Below are positions 1 through 8,265 of a stretch of DNA of 46,040 nucleotides, in pieces; the stretch's first letter is position 1; each line of letters starts with the position of its first letter. The stretch is from Streptomyces antioxidans (lineage in GTDB: Bacteria > Actinomycetota > Actinomycetes > Streptomycetales > Streptomycetaceae). The position numbers were made by a program, and so were the translations under genes. Location: assembly GCF_000968685.2 (NCBI RefSeq), contig NZ_LAKD02000053.1, positions 1 through 46,040 of the forward strand, written 5' to 3'. The notes beneath the pieces are model-generated. The model did not search any database. It was given only the letters and a program-made list of their open reading frames with translations, and was not told where the DNA came from.

Positions 1-291
1 CCCCGGGCCCGCTTCCGCCGCCGCGGCCGTGCCCCCATCCCGGGGGCCGGGAGCGCGTCCGTTCCACTGGCCGGTTGAGGGGCGGGGGTTGGGGGAGGGA
101 GGAAGCCCGGGTGGGGGAGCGGGGCGGAGCCGCGGCCGTGGCCCAGGTCGTGCGGCGGTGGCCACGACAGGCCGGCGCACAGGGACGGCCCCGGCCCGTG
201 CCATACCGTGCGGCGGGGCGGCCACCGGCACGGGCGGCCCCGGAAATCCCGCCGTGGGCGGCATTCGGCGGCGGCTAGGATCGGCCCTCTG
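1..291. other. Upstream region of the ABC-F gene, no gene recognised
   Basis: This is extremely GC-rich, low-complexity sequence at the left window edge. Short open frames run through it, but they have biased composition (Gly/Arg/Pro/Ala), overlap one another and resemble no protein I know. No convincing ribosome-binding site and start pair precedes them. It presumably holds the promoter of the ABC-F gene, but I cannot point to a -10/-35 pair. Confidence 0.4.
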
Positions 292-1929
292 ATGACTGCC
301 ACTCTCGTCGCCAAGGACCTCGCCGCCGCACACGGCGACCGCACCCTCTTCGCCGGGCTCGACCTCGTCGTCGCCCCCGGCGACGTCATCGGGCTCGTCG
401 GCGTCAACGGCGCGGGCAAGTCCACCCTGCTCCGCCTGCTCGCCGGTCTCACCGACCCCGAGCAGGGGGCCGTACGCCTCAGCCCGCCGCACGCCACGGT
501 GGGCCACCTCCCGCAGGAGCCCGAGCGGCGGCCGGGGGAGACCGTACGGGGCTTCCTGGCCCGCCGCACCGGGGTCGCCGCCGCGCAGGCCGAACTCGAC
601 GCCGCCACCCAGGCACTCGTGGACGCCGCGCCCGGCGCGGACGACGCCTACGCCACCGCCCTGGAGCGCTGGCTCTCCCTGGGCGCCGCCGACCTCGACG
701 AGCGGGCCGACGAGGTCGCCGCCTCGCTCGGGCTCGACGTCTCCCTGGACCGCCCCATGACCGCGCTCTCGGGGGGACAGGCGGCGCGCGCCGGGCTCGC
801 CTCGCTCCTCCTCTCCCGGTACGACGTCTTCCTGCTCGACGAGCCCACCAACGACCTCGACCTCGACGGACTCCGGCGCCTCGAGGTCTTCGTGGGCGGG
901 CTGCGCGCCGGTACGGTGCTCGTCAGCCACGACCGTGAATTCCTCGCCCGCACCGTCGACAAGGTGCTCGAACTCGACCTCGCCCAGCAGCGGGTGAACC
1001 TCTACGGCGGCGGCTACGAGGCGTATCTGGAGGAGCGGGAGACGGCCCGCCGCCACGCCCGCGAACGCTACGAGGAGTACGCGGACACCCGCGCCACCCT
1101 GGAGGCCCGCGCCCGCACCCAGCGCGCCTGGATGGAGAAGGGCGTCAAGAACGCCCGCCGCAAGGCCACCGACGGCGACAAGATCGGGCGCAACGCCCGG
1201 GTCGAGGCCACCGAGAAGCAGGCCGCCAAGGCGCGCCAGACCGACCGGCTGATCGAGCGGCTGGACGTGGTCGAGGAGCCGCGCAAGGAGTGGGAGCTCC
1301 GGATGGAGATCGCCGCGGCGCCGCGCGCGGGCGCGGTGGTGGCGACCCTGCGCGGCGCCGAGGTACGGCGCGGCGACTTCCGCTTCGGCCCGGTCGACCT
1401 CCAGATCGACTGGGCCGACCGGGTCGCGGTCACCGGAGCGAACGGCTCCGGCAAGTCCACCCTGCTCGCCGCCCTCCTCGGCCGCCTCCCCCTGGACGCG
1501 GGCGCGGCGGCGCTCGGGCCCGGTGTGGTGGTCGGCGAGGTCGACCAGGCACGGGCGCTCTTCTTCGGGCGCGAGTCGCTGCTGGAGGCGTTCGGCGCCG
1601 CGGTGCCGGAGCTGGCGCCCGCGGACGTACGGACGCTGCTGGCCAAGTTCGGCCTCAAGTCCGACCATGTGCTGCGGTCCGCCGCCACGCTGTCCCCCGG
1701 GGAACGGACCCGTTCGGCACTGGCGCTCCTCCAGGCGCGCGGGGTCAACCTGCTGGTGCTCGACGAGCCCACCAACCACCTGGACCTGGTGGCCATCGAA
1801 CAACTCGAGTCGGCCCTGGCCTCCTACACCGGCACCCTGCTCCTGGTCACCCACGACCGCCGGATGCTCGACGCGGTCCACACCACCCGCCGCCTGGCGG
1901 TCTCCGAAGGCCGCGTCACCGAGTCCTGA
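292..1929 (+). CDS. ABC-F family ATP-binding protein
   Basis: This 545-aa soluble protein has two ABC ATPase domains and no membrane segment. Domain 1 has Walker A GVNGAGKST (about residues 37-45), signature LSGGQAARA and Walker B FLLDEPTNDLD. A charged helical linker rich in Arg, Glu and Lys follows (about 245-330). Domain 2 has Walker A GANGSGKST, signature LSPGERTR and Walker B LVLDEPTNHLD. The tandem layout with LDEPTN(D/H)LD and an inter-domain linker is the ABC-F hallmark. These proteins bind the ribosomal E site and act as translation factors or protect against ribosome-targeting antibiotics. I chose ATG 292 because homology begins at MTATLVAKDL; the open frame extends upstream to 208 with Arg-rich, non-family sequence. 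The gene stands alone and converges on tex. Whether it is a resistance or a housekeeping member cannot be decided here. Confidence 0.93.
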   Translation: MTATLVAKDLAAAHGDRTLFAGLDLVVAPGDVIGLVGVNGAGKSTLLRLLAGLTDPEQGAVRLSPPHATVGHLPQEPERRPGETVRGFLARRTGVAAAQAELDAATQALVDAAPGADDAYATALERWLSLGAADLDERADEVAASLGLDVSLDRPMTALSGGQAARAGLASLLLSRYDVFLLDEPTNDLDLDGLRRLEVFVGGLRAGTVLVSHDREFLARTVDKVLELDLAQQRVNLYGGGYEAYLEERETARRHARERYEEYADTRATLEARARTQRAWMEKGVKNARRKATDGDKIGRNARVEATEKQAAKARQTDRLIERLDVVEEPRKEWELRMEIAAAPRAGAVVATLRGAEVRRGDFRFGPVDLQIDWADRVAVTGANGSGKSTLLAALLGRLPLDAGAAALGPGVVVGEVDQARALFFGRESLLEAFGAAVPELAPADVRTLLAKFGLKSDHVLRSAATLSPGERTRSALALLQARGVNLLVLDEPTNHLDLVAIEQLESALASYTGTLLLVTHDRRMLDAVHTTRRLAVSEGRVTES

Positions 1930-2020
1930 CCACCGGGCCCCGGCCTCGGCCCGCCGGGCCGAGGGCCACAACGCGCGGCACCCGCAGCCCGGTTGGGGCC
2001 AGGACCTCCGAGCGGCGGGG

Positions 2021-2075
2021 CCACCGGGCGTGGTCCGGCCACCGGGCGTGGTCCGGGGGAGCTGGCGTGGTCCGG
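2021..2075. repeat. Short tandem repeat between convergent genes
   Basis: An 18-bp unit (CCACCGGGCGTGGTCCGG) occurs twice exactly in tandem at 2021-2038 and 2039-2056. A degraded third copy ending GGCGTGGTCCGG follows to 2075. It lies in the 204-bp gap between the 3' ends of the convergent ABC-F and tex genes. The rest of the gap is GC-rich with small inverted repeats (CCCGGAGGG-type) near 2107-2133 that may end transcription in either direction. No coding potential is seen. Confidence 0.6.
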
Positions 2076-2133
2076 GGGACTCACGAGCCCGGGGGCGGGG
2101 CTCAGCCCGGAGGGCCGCACCCCGCCCGGAGGG

Positions 2134-4521
2134 CTAGCGCTTCTTGGGGTCGAGCAGGCCCGCCCTCCGCAGGGCGTCGGCCATCGCGCCGTTCGCCGGG
2201 GCCGCGTCACGGCTCCCGCCGCCGCGCTGGCCGCCGCGGCCACTGCCGCCCTGGCGCTGCTGGGGCGCGCCGCGACGGCCCCCGCCGCGCTGGCCGCGGC
2301 CCTCGTCGGAGCGGCCGCGGTCACGGCCGCCGCCGGACGGGGCGCCCGCCTCGTCGTCGAGCCGGAGCGTCAGCGAGATCCGCTTGCGCGGGATGTCGAC
2401 GTCGAGGACCTTCACCCGCACGATGTCACCGGGCTTGACCACGTCCCGCGGGTCCTTGACGAACGTCTTGGACATCGCGGAGACGTGCACCAGACCGTCC
2501 TGGTGCACACCGATGTCGACGAACGCGCCGAACGCCGCGACATTGGTGACGACGCCCTCCAGGATCATCCCGGCCGACAGGTCGCCGATCTTCTCGACGC
2601 CCTCCTTGAAGGTCGCCGTCTTGAAGGCGGGACGCGGGTCGCGGCCCGGCTTCTCCAGCTCCTTGAGGATGTCGGTGACGGTCGGCAGACCGAAGGCGTC
2701 GTCCACGAACTCGTCCGGCCGCAGACCGCGCAGCACCGAGGTGTTGCCGATGAGGGTGGTGACGTCGCCGCCCGCCGTGGTGGCCATCCGCCGCACCACC
2801 GGATACGCCTCGGGGTGCACGCTCGATCCGTCCAGCGGGTCGTCACCGCCGCGGATGCGCAGGAAGCCCGCGCACTGCTCATACGCCTTGGGGCCGAGCC
2901 GGGCCACGTCCTTGAGCGCCTTACGGTTGCGGAACGGGCCGTTGGTGTCGCGGTGGGAGACGATGTTCTCCGCGAGGCCGGTGCCGATGCCCGAGACCCG
3001 GCTGAGCAGCGGGGTGGATGCCGTGTTGACGTCCACCCCGACACCGTTCACACAGTCCTCGACGACCGCGTCGAGCGAGCGGGAGAGCTTCACCTCGGAC
3101 AGATCGTGCTGGTACTGACCGACGCCGATCGACTTCGGATCGATCTTGACCAGCTCGGCCAGCGGGTCCTGCAGCCGCCGCGCGATGGAGACGGCGCCGC
3201 GCAGCGAGACATCGAGGTCAGGCAGCTCCTGTGAGGCGAAGGCGGAGGCCGAGTACACGGAGGCGCCCGCCTCCGAGACCATCACCTTGGTGAGCTTCAG
3301 CTCGGGGTGCTTGCCGCACAGCTCGCCCGCCAGCTTGTCGGTCTCGCGGGACGCCGTGCCGTTGCCGATCGCGATGAGCTCCACCTTGTGCTCATGCGCC
3401 AGCCGGGCCAGCTTGGCGATGGCCTCGTCCCACTGGTTGCGGGGGACGTGGGGGTAGATCGTGTCCGTGGCCGCCACCTTGCCGGTCGCGTCGACCACGG
3501 CCACCTTCACGCCCGTACGGAAGCCGGGGTCCAGGCCCATCGTGGCGCGCGTCCCGGCCGGGGCGGCGAGCAGCAGATCGCGGAGGTTGGCGGCGAAGAC
3601 CCGGACGGCCTCGTCCTCGGCGGCCTGGCGCAGCCGCAGCCGCAGATCGATGCCGAGGTGGACCAGGACACGGGTGCGCCAGGTCCAGCGCACCGTGTCC
3701 GCCAGCCACTTGTCGGCGGGGCGGCCGCGGTCCGCGATGCCGAAGCGCTGGGCGATGGAGCGCTCGTAGGAGGTGGGGCCGGTCTCCTCGGAGGGCTCCT
3801 CCGGCTCCAGGGTGAGGTCAAGGACCTCCTCCTTCTCACCGCGGAACATCGCCAGCACCCGGTGCGAGGGAAGCTCGGTGAACGGCTCGGCGAAGTCGAA
3901 GTAGTCGGCGAACTTGGCTCCCGCCTCCTCCTTGCCCTCGCGCACCTTGGTGGCCACCCGGCCGCGCTCCCACATGCGCTCACGCAGCTCGCCGATGAGG
4001 TCCGCGTCCTCGCTGAACCGCTCGGCGAGGATGGCCCGCGCGCCCTCCAGCGCGGCGGCGGCGTCCGTGACGCCCTTCTCGGCGTCCACGAAGGCCGCCG
4101 CGGCGGCCGTGGGCTCCACGGCCGGGTCGCCCAGCAGCCCTTCGGCGAGCGGCTCGAGCCCGGCCTCGCGGGCGATCTGCGCCTTGGTGCGCCGCTTGGG
4201 CTTGTAGGGGAGGTAGATGTCCTCCAGCCGGGCCTTGGAGTCCGCGGCGAGGATCTGCGCCTCAAGGGCCTCGTCCAGCTTGCCCTGGGAGCGGATCGAC
4301 TCGAGGACCGCGGTGCGCCGCTCCTCCAACTCCCGCAAATAGCGCAGCCGCTCCTCCAGGGAACGCAGCTGCGCGTCGTCGAGCATCTCCGTCGCTTCCT
4401 TGCGGTAGCGCGCGATGAACGGCACGGTGGAGCCGCCGTCGAGCAGCTCGACGGCGGCTTTGACCTGCCGTTCCCGTACGCCGAGTTCCTCGGCGATCCT
4501 GCCTTCGATGGACGTCGTCAC
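2134..4521 (-). CDS. tex: Tex family RNA-binding transcription accessory protein
   Basis: This is a 795-aa Tex protein. An N-terminal helical Tex region contains a conserved stretch like FIARYRKEATEMLDD. A YqgF/RNase H-like domain (around LDPGFRTGVKVAVVD), helix-hairpin-helix repeats (around SRVSGIGTGLAENIV) and an S1 domain near the C-terminus (EGVVTNVAAFGAFVDIG) follow. A Gly/Arg/Gln-rich tail of about 60 residues ends the protein; such tails are usually disordered and may add RNA affinity. Tex proteins associate with RNA polymerase and nucleic acids in transcription or RNA quality control. The longest frame starts at GTG 4527, but GGAG at 4529-4532 lies only 1 nt from it and 7 nt from GTG 4521, so I prefer 4521. 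The gene is monocistronic as far as I can see. Identification is firm; cellular role is from the family. Confidence 0.94.
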   Translation of the reverse strand: MTTSIEGRIAEELGVRERQVKAAVELLDGGSTVPFIARYRKEATEMLDDAQLRSLEERLRYLRELEERRTAVLESIRSQGKLDEALEAQILAADSKARLEDIYLPYKPKRRTKAQIAREAGLEPLAEGLLGDPAVEPTAAAAAFVDAEKGVTDAAAALEGARAILAERFSEDADLIGELRERMWERGRVATKVREGKEEAGAKFADYFDFAEPFTELPSHRVLAMFRGEKEEVLDLTLEPEEPSEETGPTSYERSIAQRFGIADRGRPADKWLADTVRWTWRTRVLVHLGIDLRLRLRQAAEDEAVRVFAANLRDLLLAAPAGTRATMGLDPGFRTGVKVAVVDATGKVAATDTIYPHVPRNQWDEAIAKLARLAHEHKVELIAIGNGTASRETDKLAGELCGKHPELKLTKVMVSEAGASVYSASAFASQELPDLDVSLRGAVSIARRLQDPLAELVKIDPKSIGVGQYQHDLSEVKLSRSLDAVVEDCVNGVGVDVNTASTPLLSRVSGIGTGLAENIVSHRDTNGPFRNRKALKDVARLGPKAYEQCAGFLRIRGGDDPLDGSSVHPEAYPVVRRMATTAGGDVTTLIGNTSVLRGLRPDEFVDDAFGLPTVTDILKELEKPGRDPRPAFKTATFKEGVEKIGDLSAGMILEGVVTNVAAFGAFVDIGVHQDGLVHVSAMSKTFVKDPRDVVKPGDIVRVKVLDVDIPRKRISLTLRLDDEAGAPSGGGRDRGRSDEGRGQRGGGRRGAPQQRQGGSGRGGQRGGGSRDAAPANGAMADALRRAGLLDPKKR

Positions 4522-4662
4522 GATCACGCTCCGCTTTCGGTCTGCACTGCTCCTGCATTGTGGCAGGTGGCACTGACGAAGCGGTCGCGGCCGACGCTTT
4601 CGGCGGGCCGGGCGGCCCGGGTACGGGACCGGGCGGACACCCGTATCAGCCGGAAACGGTCA

Positions 4663-4803
4663 TCACACCCGCCTGCGGCGCGGTCCGCTCGCCGCGTCGG
4701 AGACACCGCCGAAGAGGCGGGCCACGGCGCGGAAGGGAAGCGTCACCACGGTCGCGATGGCGGCACCGATGGCACGGAGCACGTCGGCGATGGCGCGGAA
4801 CAC
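4663..4803 (-). CDS. LPFR-motif small protein (46 aa)
   Basis: This small protein starts at GTG 4803 and is preceded by a textbook AGGAGGT ribosome-binding site 5 nt upstream. It reads VFRAIADVLRAIGAAIATVV, then TLPFRAVARLFGG and a basic tail ending PRRRRV. The first two thirds are hydrophobic and amphipathic, compatible with one membrane-associated helix, and the positive C-terminus would face the cytoplasm. From memory, short proteins with a conserved LPFR motif recur in Streptomyces genomes and have no known function. The longer frame upstream to 4938 is low-complexity and lacks a ribosome-binding site. The gene sits between the SCO6745-like gene and tex on the same strand, about 140 bp upstream of tex. 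I infer a real small membrane-associated protein; function unknown. Confidence 0.75.
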   Translation of the reverse strand: MFRAIADVLRAIGAAIATVVTLPFRAVARLFGGVSDAASGPRRRRV

Positions 4804-5035
4804 GGGATACCTCCTGTCGGTCCTTGGCGGCTCGGCGGCGGCCGCCGGGCACCGCTCGCTACGCGGCGCACGGGCTGCTGCCTGCGTACGCGGCGCGCGG
4901 TGTGGGCGCCCGGTTGTCAGACGGCCGATCGCGCACAATAAGGCGGGTATCCCGATGTGCCCCTGCCAAACGCAACCCCCCGGCGGGGCCGCTGCCCCCG
5001 CTGGCCGGGGCCCTGAGCCTTCCCGGTGACTCGGG

Positions 5036-5056
5036 CCCCGGACGGGCGGGCCGGGG
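5036..5056 (-). terminator. Hairpin downstream of the SCO6745-like gene
   Basis: CCCCGG (5036-5041) pairs with CCGGGG (5051-5056), just beyond the stop codon at 5061 on the minus strand. The stem is only 6 bp, the 9-nt loop is GC-rich and there is no U-tract, so this is a weak candidate. Confidence 0.3.
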
Positions 5057-5060
5057 GGCG

Positions 5061-5924
5061 TCAGTCCTTGCTGCGGAGGTCCGCGGGGAAGGCGCCGTTC
5101 TCGCGGGCGGTCTTGGAGAAGGCGGTGGCGAGCTCGGTGAGCCGGGACACGCCCTCGGCGCCCAGGTGCTCGTACGGTGCCGCGTCCAGGCGGTCGGTCT
5201 CGGCCTCGAGGTCCTGGCGCAGCCGCTCACCGGCCTCCGTCAGCTCGTTCTCGGCGGTGAGCAGGCCGCGGTCGCGCAGCCGCTGGCGGCCCGCCTCCCA
5301 CTCCTCGGCGCTGTAGCCGCGCGTCCGCAGGATCCACTTGGTGGACATGCCCTGACCGGTCGCGGTGTGGGAGGCCAGCGCCTCGACCGCGTCGAGCCCG
5401 GCGCCGACCAGGGTCATCAGATGGGCGTCGCCGCGGTGTTCGCGCAGCAGTGTGGCGGCGTGCCACAGCGCCAGGTGCGGGGCGTCGGGGACGGGCAGGT
5501 CGGCGTGGGCGGCGTACAGGGGCCGCGCGAGGCGCGAGCACGCCTCCGTGGCGCGCAGGGCCAGTTCCGCGGCCTCGGCCAGCTCCTTGGAGGCGATGAC
5601 CTCCTCGCCCAGCACCCGCCGCAGCACCGAGTCGGCGGCCCGCACCCGGGCCTCCAGGGCGACCTCGGGGGAGACCACATCCCACGCGGCCGGAATGTGG
5701 CGGGCGACCAGGTCATGGCTGAAGTTGAAGAAGGTCGCGGTGACGATGCCCGCGCCCACCCGTCCCAGGGGCGCCGCACGGCCGACGAAGTAGGTGGCCG
5801 CGCCGTCCTTCAGCCCCAGCTGGGCGAGTTCCTCGCCGAAGTCGGGGGAGAAGTAGATGGCGGAGTGGAGGGGGTTGACGACGCTGTAACAGCGACGGGC
5901 GGCAAGCTCGGGAAGTGTGGTCAT
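5061..5924 (-). CDS. SCO6745-like conserved actinobacterial protein
   Basis: This is a 287-aa soluble, mostly helical protein. From memory it matches the actinobacterial SCO6745 family, whose members start near PELAARRCYSVVNPLHSAIYF and end with a winged-helix-like segment. Here that segment (about residues 205-265) includes RTRGYSAEEWEAG and LTEAGERLRQDLEAETDRL, which looks like a MarR-type wing or dimerisation helix. An N-terminal part rich in aromatic residues may form a ligand pocket. The role of the family is not established to my knowledge. ATG 5924 is preferred over the in-frame GTG 5933 because homology begins there. It is transcribed with or next to the enoyl-CoA hydratase gene, 148 bp away. 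Family membership is fairly sure, function unknown. Confidence 0.8.
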   Translation of the reverse strand: MTTLPELAARRCYSVVNPLHSAIYFSPDFGEELAQLGLKDGAATYFVGRAAPLGRVGAGIVTATFFNFSHDLVARHIPAAWDVVSPEVALEARVRAADSVLRRVLGEEVIASKELAEAAELALRATEACSRLARPLYAAHADLPVPDAPHLALWHAATLLREHRGDAHLMTLVGAGLDAVEALASHTATGQGMSTKWILRTRGYSAEEWEAGRQRLRDRGLLTAENELTEAGERLRQDLEAETDRLDAAPYEHLGAEGVSRLTELATAFSKTARENGAFPADLRSKD

Positions 5925-6072
5925 GGGCCGCACGCTACCGACAGGTAGTCACCCCCGACAGGCCGGGGCCCACCCGTCCGGATCCACCCCCGCCGGATCC
6001 GGCCACACCCGGCCGCGGTGGTGTCCTTACGGGTCTCATGGGCCCGGCCGGTCCGGATGCGTGGCGTCCCGG

Positions 6073-6831
6073 TCAGGGGGCCGGTGGGGTCCAGGGGAAC
6101 CGCGGTGGGCGGCGTTCGAAGAAGGCCGTGATGCCCTCGGCGGCCTCCTTACTGTCCGCCGCCTGCTCCTGCCAGTACGCGACCCGGTCCGGCTCGACGG
6201 GCCCGGCCGCGAACTCCTTGACCGCCGCCTGGGTGAGCTGCGACCGGGAGACCAGCACCCGCGTGAACTCCGCCACCCGCTTGTCGAGTCCGCCCGTCGG
6301 AAGCACCTCGTCCACCAGACCGGTGCGCAGCGCCCGCTCGGTGTCGATCAGCTCGCCCGAGAACAGCAGGAACTTGGCGGTGGCCGGTCCCACCAGCTCG
6401 ACCAGTCGGCGGGTCGAGCTGGGGGCGTAGACGATCCCCAGCTTGGCCGGGGTGATCCCGAACCGGGCGCCCTCCTCGGCGAACCGCAGGTCGCAGGCGG
6501 CGGCGAGCTGACAGCCGCCGCCCACGCAGTAGCCGCGCACCGCGGCCAGGGTCGGCTTGGGGAAGGCGGCCAGCGCCTCCTCGGCGGGCAGCGCGATCTC
6601 GGCGGTCTCCTCGTACGTGGCGCTCAGCGAGCCGATGTCGGCACCCGCGCAGAAGGTGTCGCCGTCGCCGGTGAGCACCAGCGCCCGTACGGCGGGGTCG
6701 GCGGCGAGCCGGGTCAGCAGCGGGGGCAGGGCCCGCCACATCCCGGGGGTCATGGCGTTGCGCTTGGCGGGGTGGCGGATGACGATGGTCGCTATGCCGC
6801 CGGCGACCTCGTGTTCCAGAGAGGGCTCCAT
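6073..6831 (-). CDS. Enoyl-CoA hydratase/isomerase (crotonase family)
   Basis: This 252-aa protein is the usual length for a single-domain crotonase. Family signatures are the oxyanion-hole segment with FCAGADIGSL near residue 61 and the second segment GGGCQLAAACDLRFAEEGARF near residues 107-127. The motif that follows, PAKLGIVYAPSSTRRL, is typical of the hydratase group. The fold hydrates trans-2-enoyl-CoA, or isomerises or cleaves related thioesters, in the cytosol. Within the family the substrate cannot be read from sequence. No acyl-CoA dehydrogenase or thiolase lies nearby, so a place in a specific beta-oxidation route is unproven. The 277-bp gap upstream separates it from a divergent regulator. 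Confidence 0.9.
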   Translation of the reverse strand: MEPSLEHEVAGGIATIVIRHPAKRNAMTPGMWRALPPLLTRLAADPAVRALVLTGDGDTFCAGADIGSLSATYEETAEIALPAEEALAAFPKPTLAAVRGYCVGGGCQLAAACDLRFAEEGARFGITPAKLGIVYAPSSTRRLVELVGPATAKFLLFSGELIDTERALRTGLVDEVLPTGGLDKRVAEFTRVLVSRSQLTQAAVKEFAAGPVEPDRVAYWQEQAADSKEAAEGITAFFERRPPRFPWTPPAP

Positions 6832-7108
6832 GCGCGGATCGTATCCGGGCCGCCAGTCCCCGGGCCGCTCGTGTCCCGGCCGCCGCCCGGCCGTTCGAGC
6901 CGGTCACGGCGGAGTCAAGGCCCCGCATGCATAGCGTCAATGCTCGGTATCCACGCGAGCAGGAACAGTCGAGCGCGTGACTCTGGCATACGCCAACGAT
7001 CAAAAACGCTCGATAAGCGTCAAGTTGTGCATAGTCCATCGGTCAGCGCCAGAGCTTCCCAACACTCGATACGAGAGGTCGGGCCGCGGCGAGGGGTGGG
7101 TATCGCAC
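6832..7108. promoter_or_regulatory. Divergent promoter region with an AT-richer core
   Basis: This gap lies between the divergent enoyl-CoA hydratase and HATPase genes. From about 6925 to 7080 the sequence is clearly AT-richer than its surroundings, for example the run ATCAAAAACGCTCGATAAGC. It includes the small inverted repeat CGCT-N5-AGCG near 7008-7020 and a CATAGT near 7030 that could be a -10 box for the downstream + strand gene. An open frame starting at 6977 crosses it but gives non-family sequence, so I treat the region as regulatory. Confidence 0.45.
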
Positions 7109-7615
7109 ATGGAGATCGTCGGGAGAGTCCGCTCCGAGGCGGAACACGCCCCGCCCGCGCCGCCGCCCCCGGCCGGCTACGAGGGCGCCTGGCGGTTCAC
7201 CGCACCGGCCCTGGACTCCTCCGTGCCACAGGCCCGGCACGCGGTGCGCGAGCTGCTGGACCATCAGCGGGCCCCGGTGAACGAGGAACTGGTGGAGAGT
7301 CTGCTCCTGATCGTCTCCGAGCTGGTCACCAACGCGGTACGGCACGCCGCGCTGCTCTCCCCCGAGATCGCCGTCGAGGTCTCCCTGAGCCGGGACTGGG
7401 TCCGGATCGCCGTCGAGGACAACCATCCCTACCGGCCGGTCGCGCTGCTGGCGGACCAGGGCGGGACCGGCGGGCGGGGACTGCTGCTGGTGACGGCGAT
7501 CACGGAGGAGGCGGGCGGGGTCTACGACGTGGACCACACGGCGGGCGGCGGCAAGGTGGTCTGGGCCGCCCTGCCGCTGCCCGGCGCCCTCACCAGCCCG
7601 CCGCCGTCCCGGTGA
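7109..7615 (+). CDS. ATP-binding protein, anti-sigma-factor-like (HATPase_c_2)
   Basis: This 168-aa protein has the GHKL/HATPase fold of Streptomyces anti-sigma-type serine kinases. It carries the N-box ELVTNAVRHA (about residues 70-79), a G1-like segment with VEDNHPYRP, and the G2 box GGRGLLLVTAI. The first 30 residues are Ala/Pro-rich and probably disordered. Members either phosphorylate an anti-anti-sigma factor or sequester a sigma factor. There are very many paralogues in Streptomyces and no partner gene is adjacent. ATG 7109 is chosen because GAGGGGTGGG precedes it and family homology follows it. Its 3' end overlaps the 3' end of the opposite-strand idi gene by 26 bp. Confidence 0.83.
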   Translation: MEIVGRVRSEAEHAPPAPPPPAGYEGAWRFTAPALDSSVPQARHAVRELLDHQRAPVNEELVESLLLIVSELVTNAVRHAALLSPEIAVEVSLSRDWVRIAVEDNHPYRPVALLADQGGTGGRGLLLVTAITEEAGGVYDVDHTAGGGKVVWAALPLPGALTSPPPSR

Positions 7616-8201
7616 GCTCACGGACCGTCGGGCGGGCCGCGTCCAGCACGGTCATGAACCACGCGGAGAACGGCCACTCCTCGCTCAGCTTCGCCAGCTC
7701 GTCGGGGGTGACGAAGGCGGTCTCGGCGATCTCCTCGGGGTCCGGGCGCGGGGTCGCCCGCACCAGCCCCGCGAAGAGGTGGTTGTACTCCTGCTCCACC
7801 AGGCCCGAGGCCGGGTCCGGGTGGTTGTAGCGGACCGTGCCCGCCTCCCGCAGCAGCGTGGGCGCCACGCCCAGCTCCTCGGCGGTGCGCCGGGCGGCGG
7901 CCACGAACGGGGGCTCACCGGGGTAGGGGTGGCCGCAGCAGGTGTTGGACCAGACCCCGGGGGAGTGGTACTTGCCCAGCGCACGACGCTGCAGCAGCAG
8001 CCGCCCCTCGTCGTCGAAGAGGAAGACGGAGAACGCCCGGTGCAGCTTGCCGGGCGCGAGATGCGCGGAGAGCTTCTCCGCGGTGCCGATCGTCGTACCG
8101 TTCTCGTCGACCAGCTCGAGCATGATCGGCTCTGCGGAACCGCTCGGCGCGGCGGTCTCGGCGGTCTCGGCGGAGCCGCCGTTGGCAGGTGTGATCGGCA
8201 T
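7590..8201 (-). CDS. idi: Isopentenyl-diphosphate delta-isomerase, type I
   Basis: This 203-aa Nudix-fold enzyme interconverts isopentenyl and dimethylallyl diphosphate. Family marks are the active-site cysteine in NTCCGHPYPGE, the Nudix-like ARRTAEELG and the metal/acid glutamates in VEQEYNHLFAG. LHRAFSVFLFDDEGRLLLQ is the classic N-terminal strand of type I enzymes. The first 30 residues are an Ala/Ser/Glu-rich extension. Three in-frame ATGs exist at 8213, 8207 and 8201; only 8201 has a GAGG at good distance (6 nt), so I chose it. In this window it supplies the DMAPP primer needed by the prenyl synthase and the hopanoid operon about 30 kb to the right, although it is not in that operon. Convergent 26-bp overlap with the HATPase gene. 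Confidence 0.95.
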   Translation of the reverse strand: MPITPANGGSAETAETAAPSGSAEPIMLELVDENGTTIGTAEKLSAHLAPGKLHRAFSVFLFDDEGRLLLQRRALGKYHSPGVWSNTCCGHPYPGEPPFVAAARRTAEELGVAPTLLREAGTVRYNHPDPASGLVEQEYNHLFAGLVRATPRPDPEEIAETAFVTPDELAKLSEEWPFSAWFMTVLDAARPTVRELTGTAAGW

Positions 8202-8265
8202 GACCATCCTCATAGTTCCGACTCATGAACGTCCAAGTCTGCCGCACATGTGCCCTTCATCTGTG

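Noticed and set aside
29..292. 87-aa ORF at the left edge
   Set aside because: It is low-complexity Gly/Arg/Pro sequence, has no ribosome-binding site and overlaps the ABC-F start.
2021..2075. CRISPR-like array
   Set aside because: The units are directly adjacent with no spacers and only two to three copies; it is a simple tandem repeat.
4560..5948. 462-aa + strand ORF across the LPFR and SCO6745-like genes
   Set aside because: It is antisense to two better supported minus-strand genes and is Gly/Val/Arg-rich.
6977..7108. Longer N-terminus for the HATPase regulator
   Set aside because: The extra 44 residues are encoded in AT-richer promoter-like DNA and match nothing in the family; ATG 7109 has the better ribosome-binding site.
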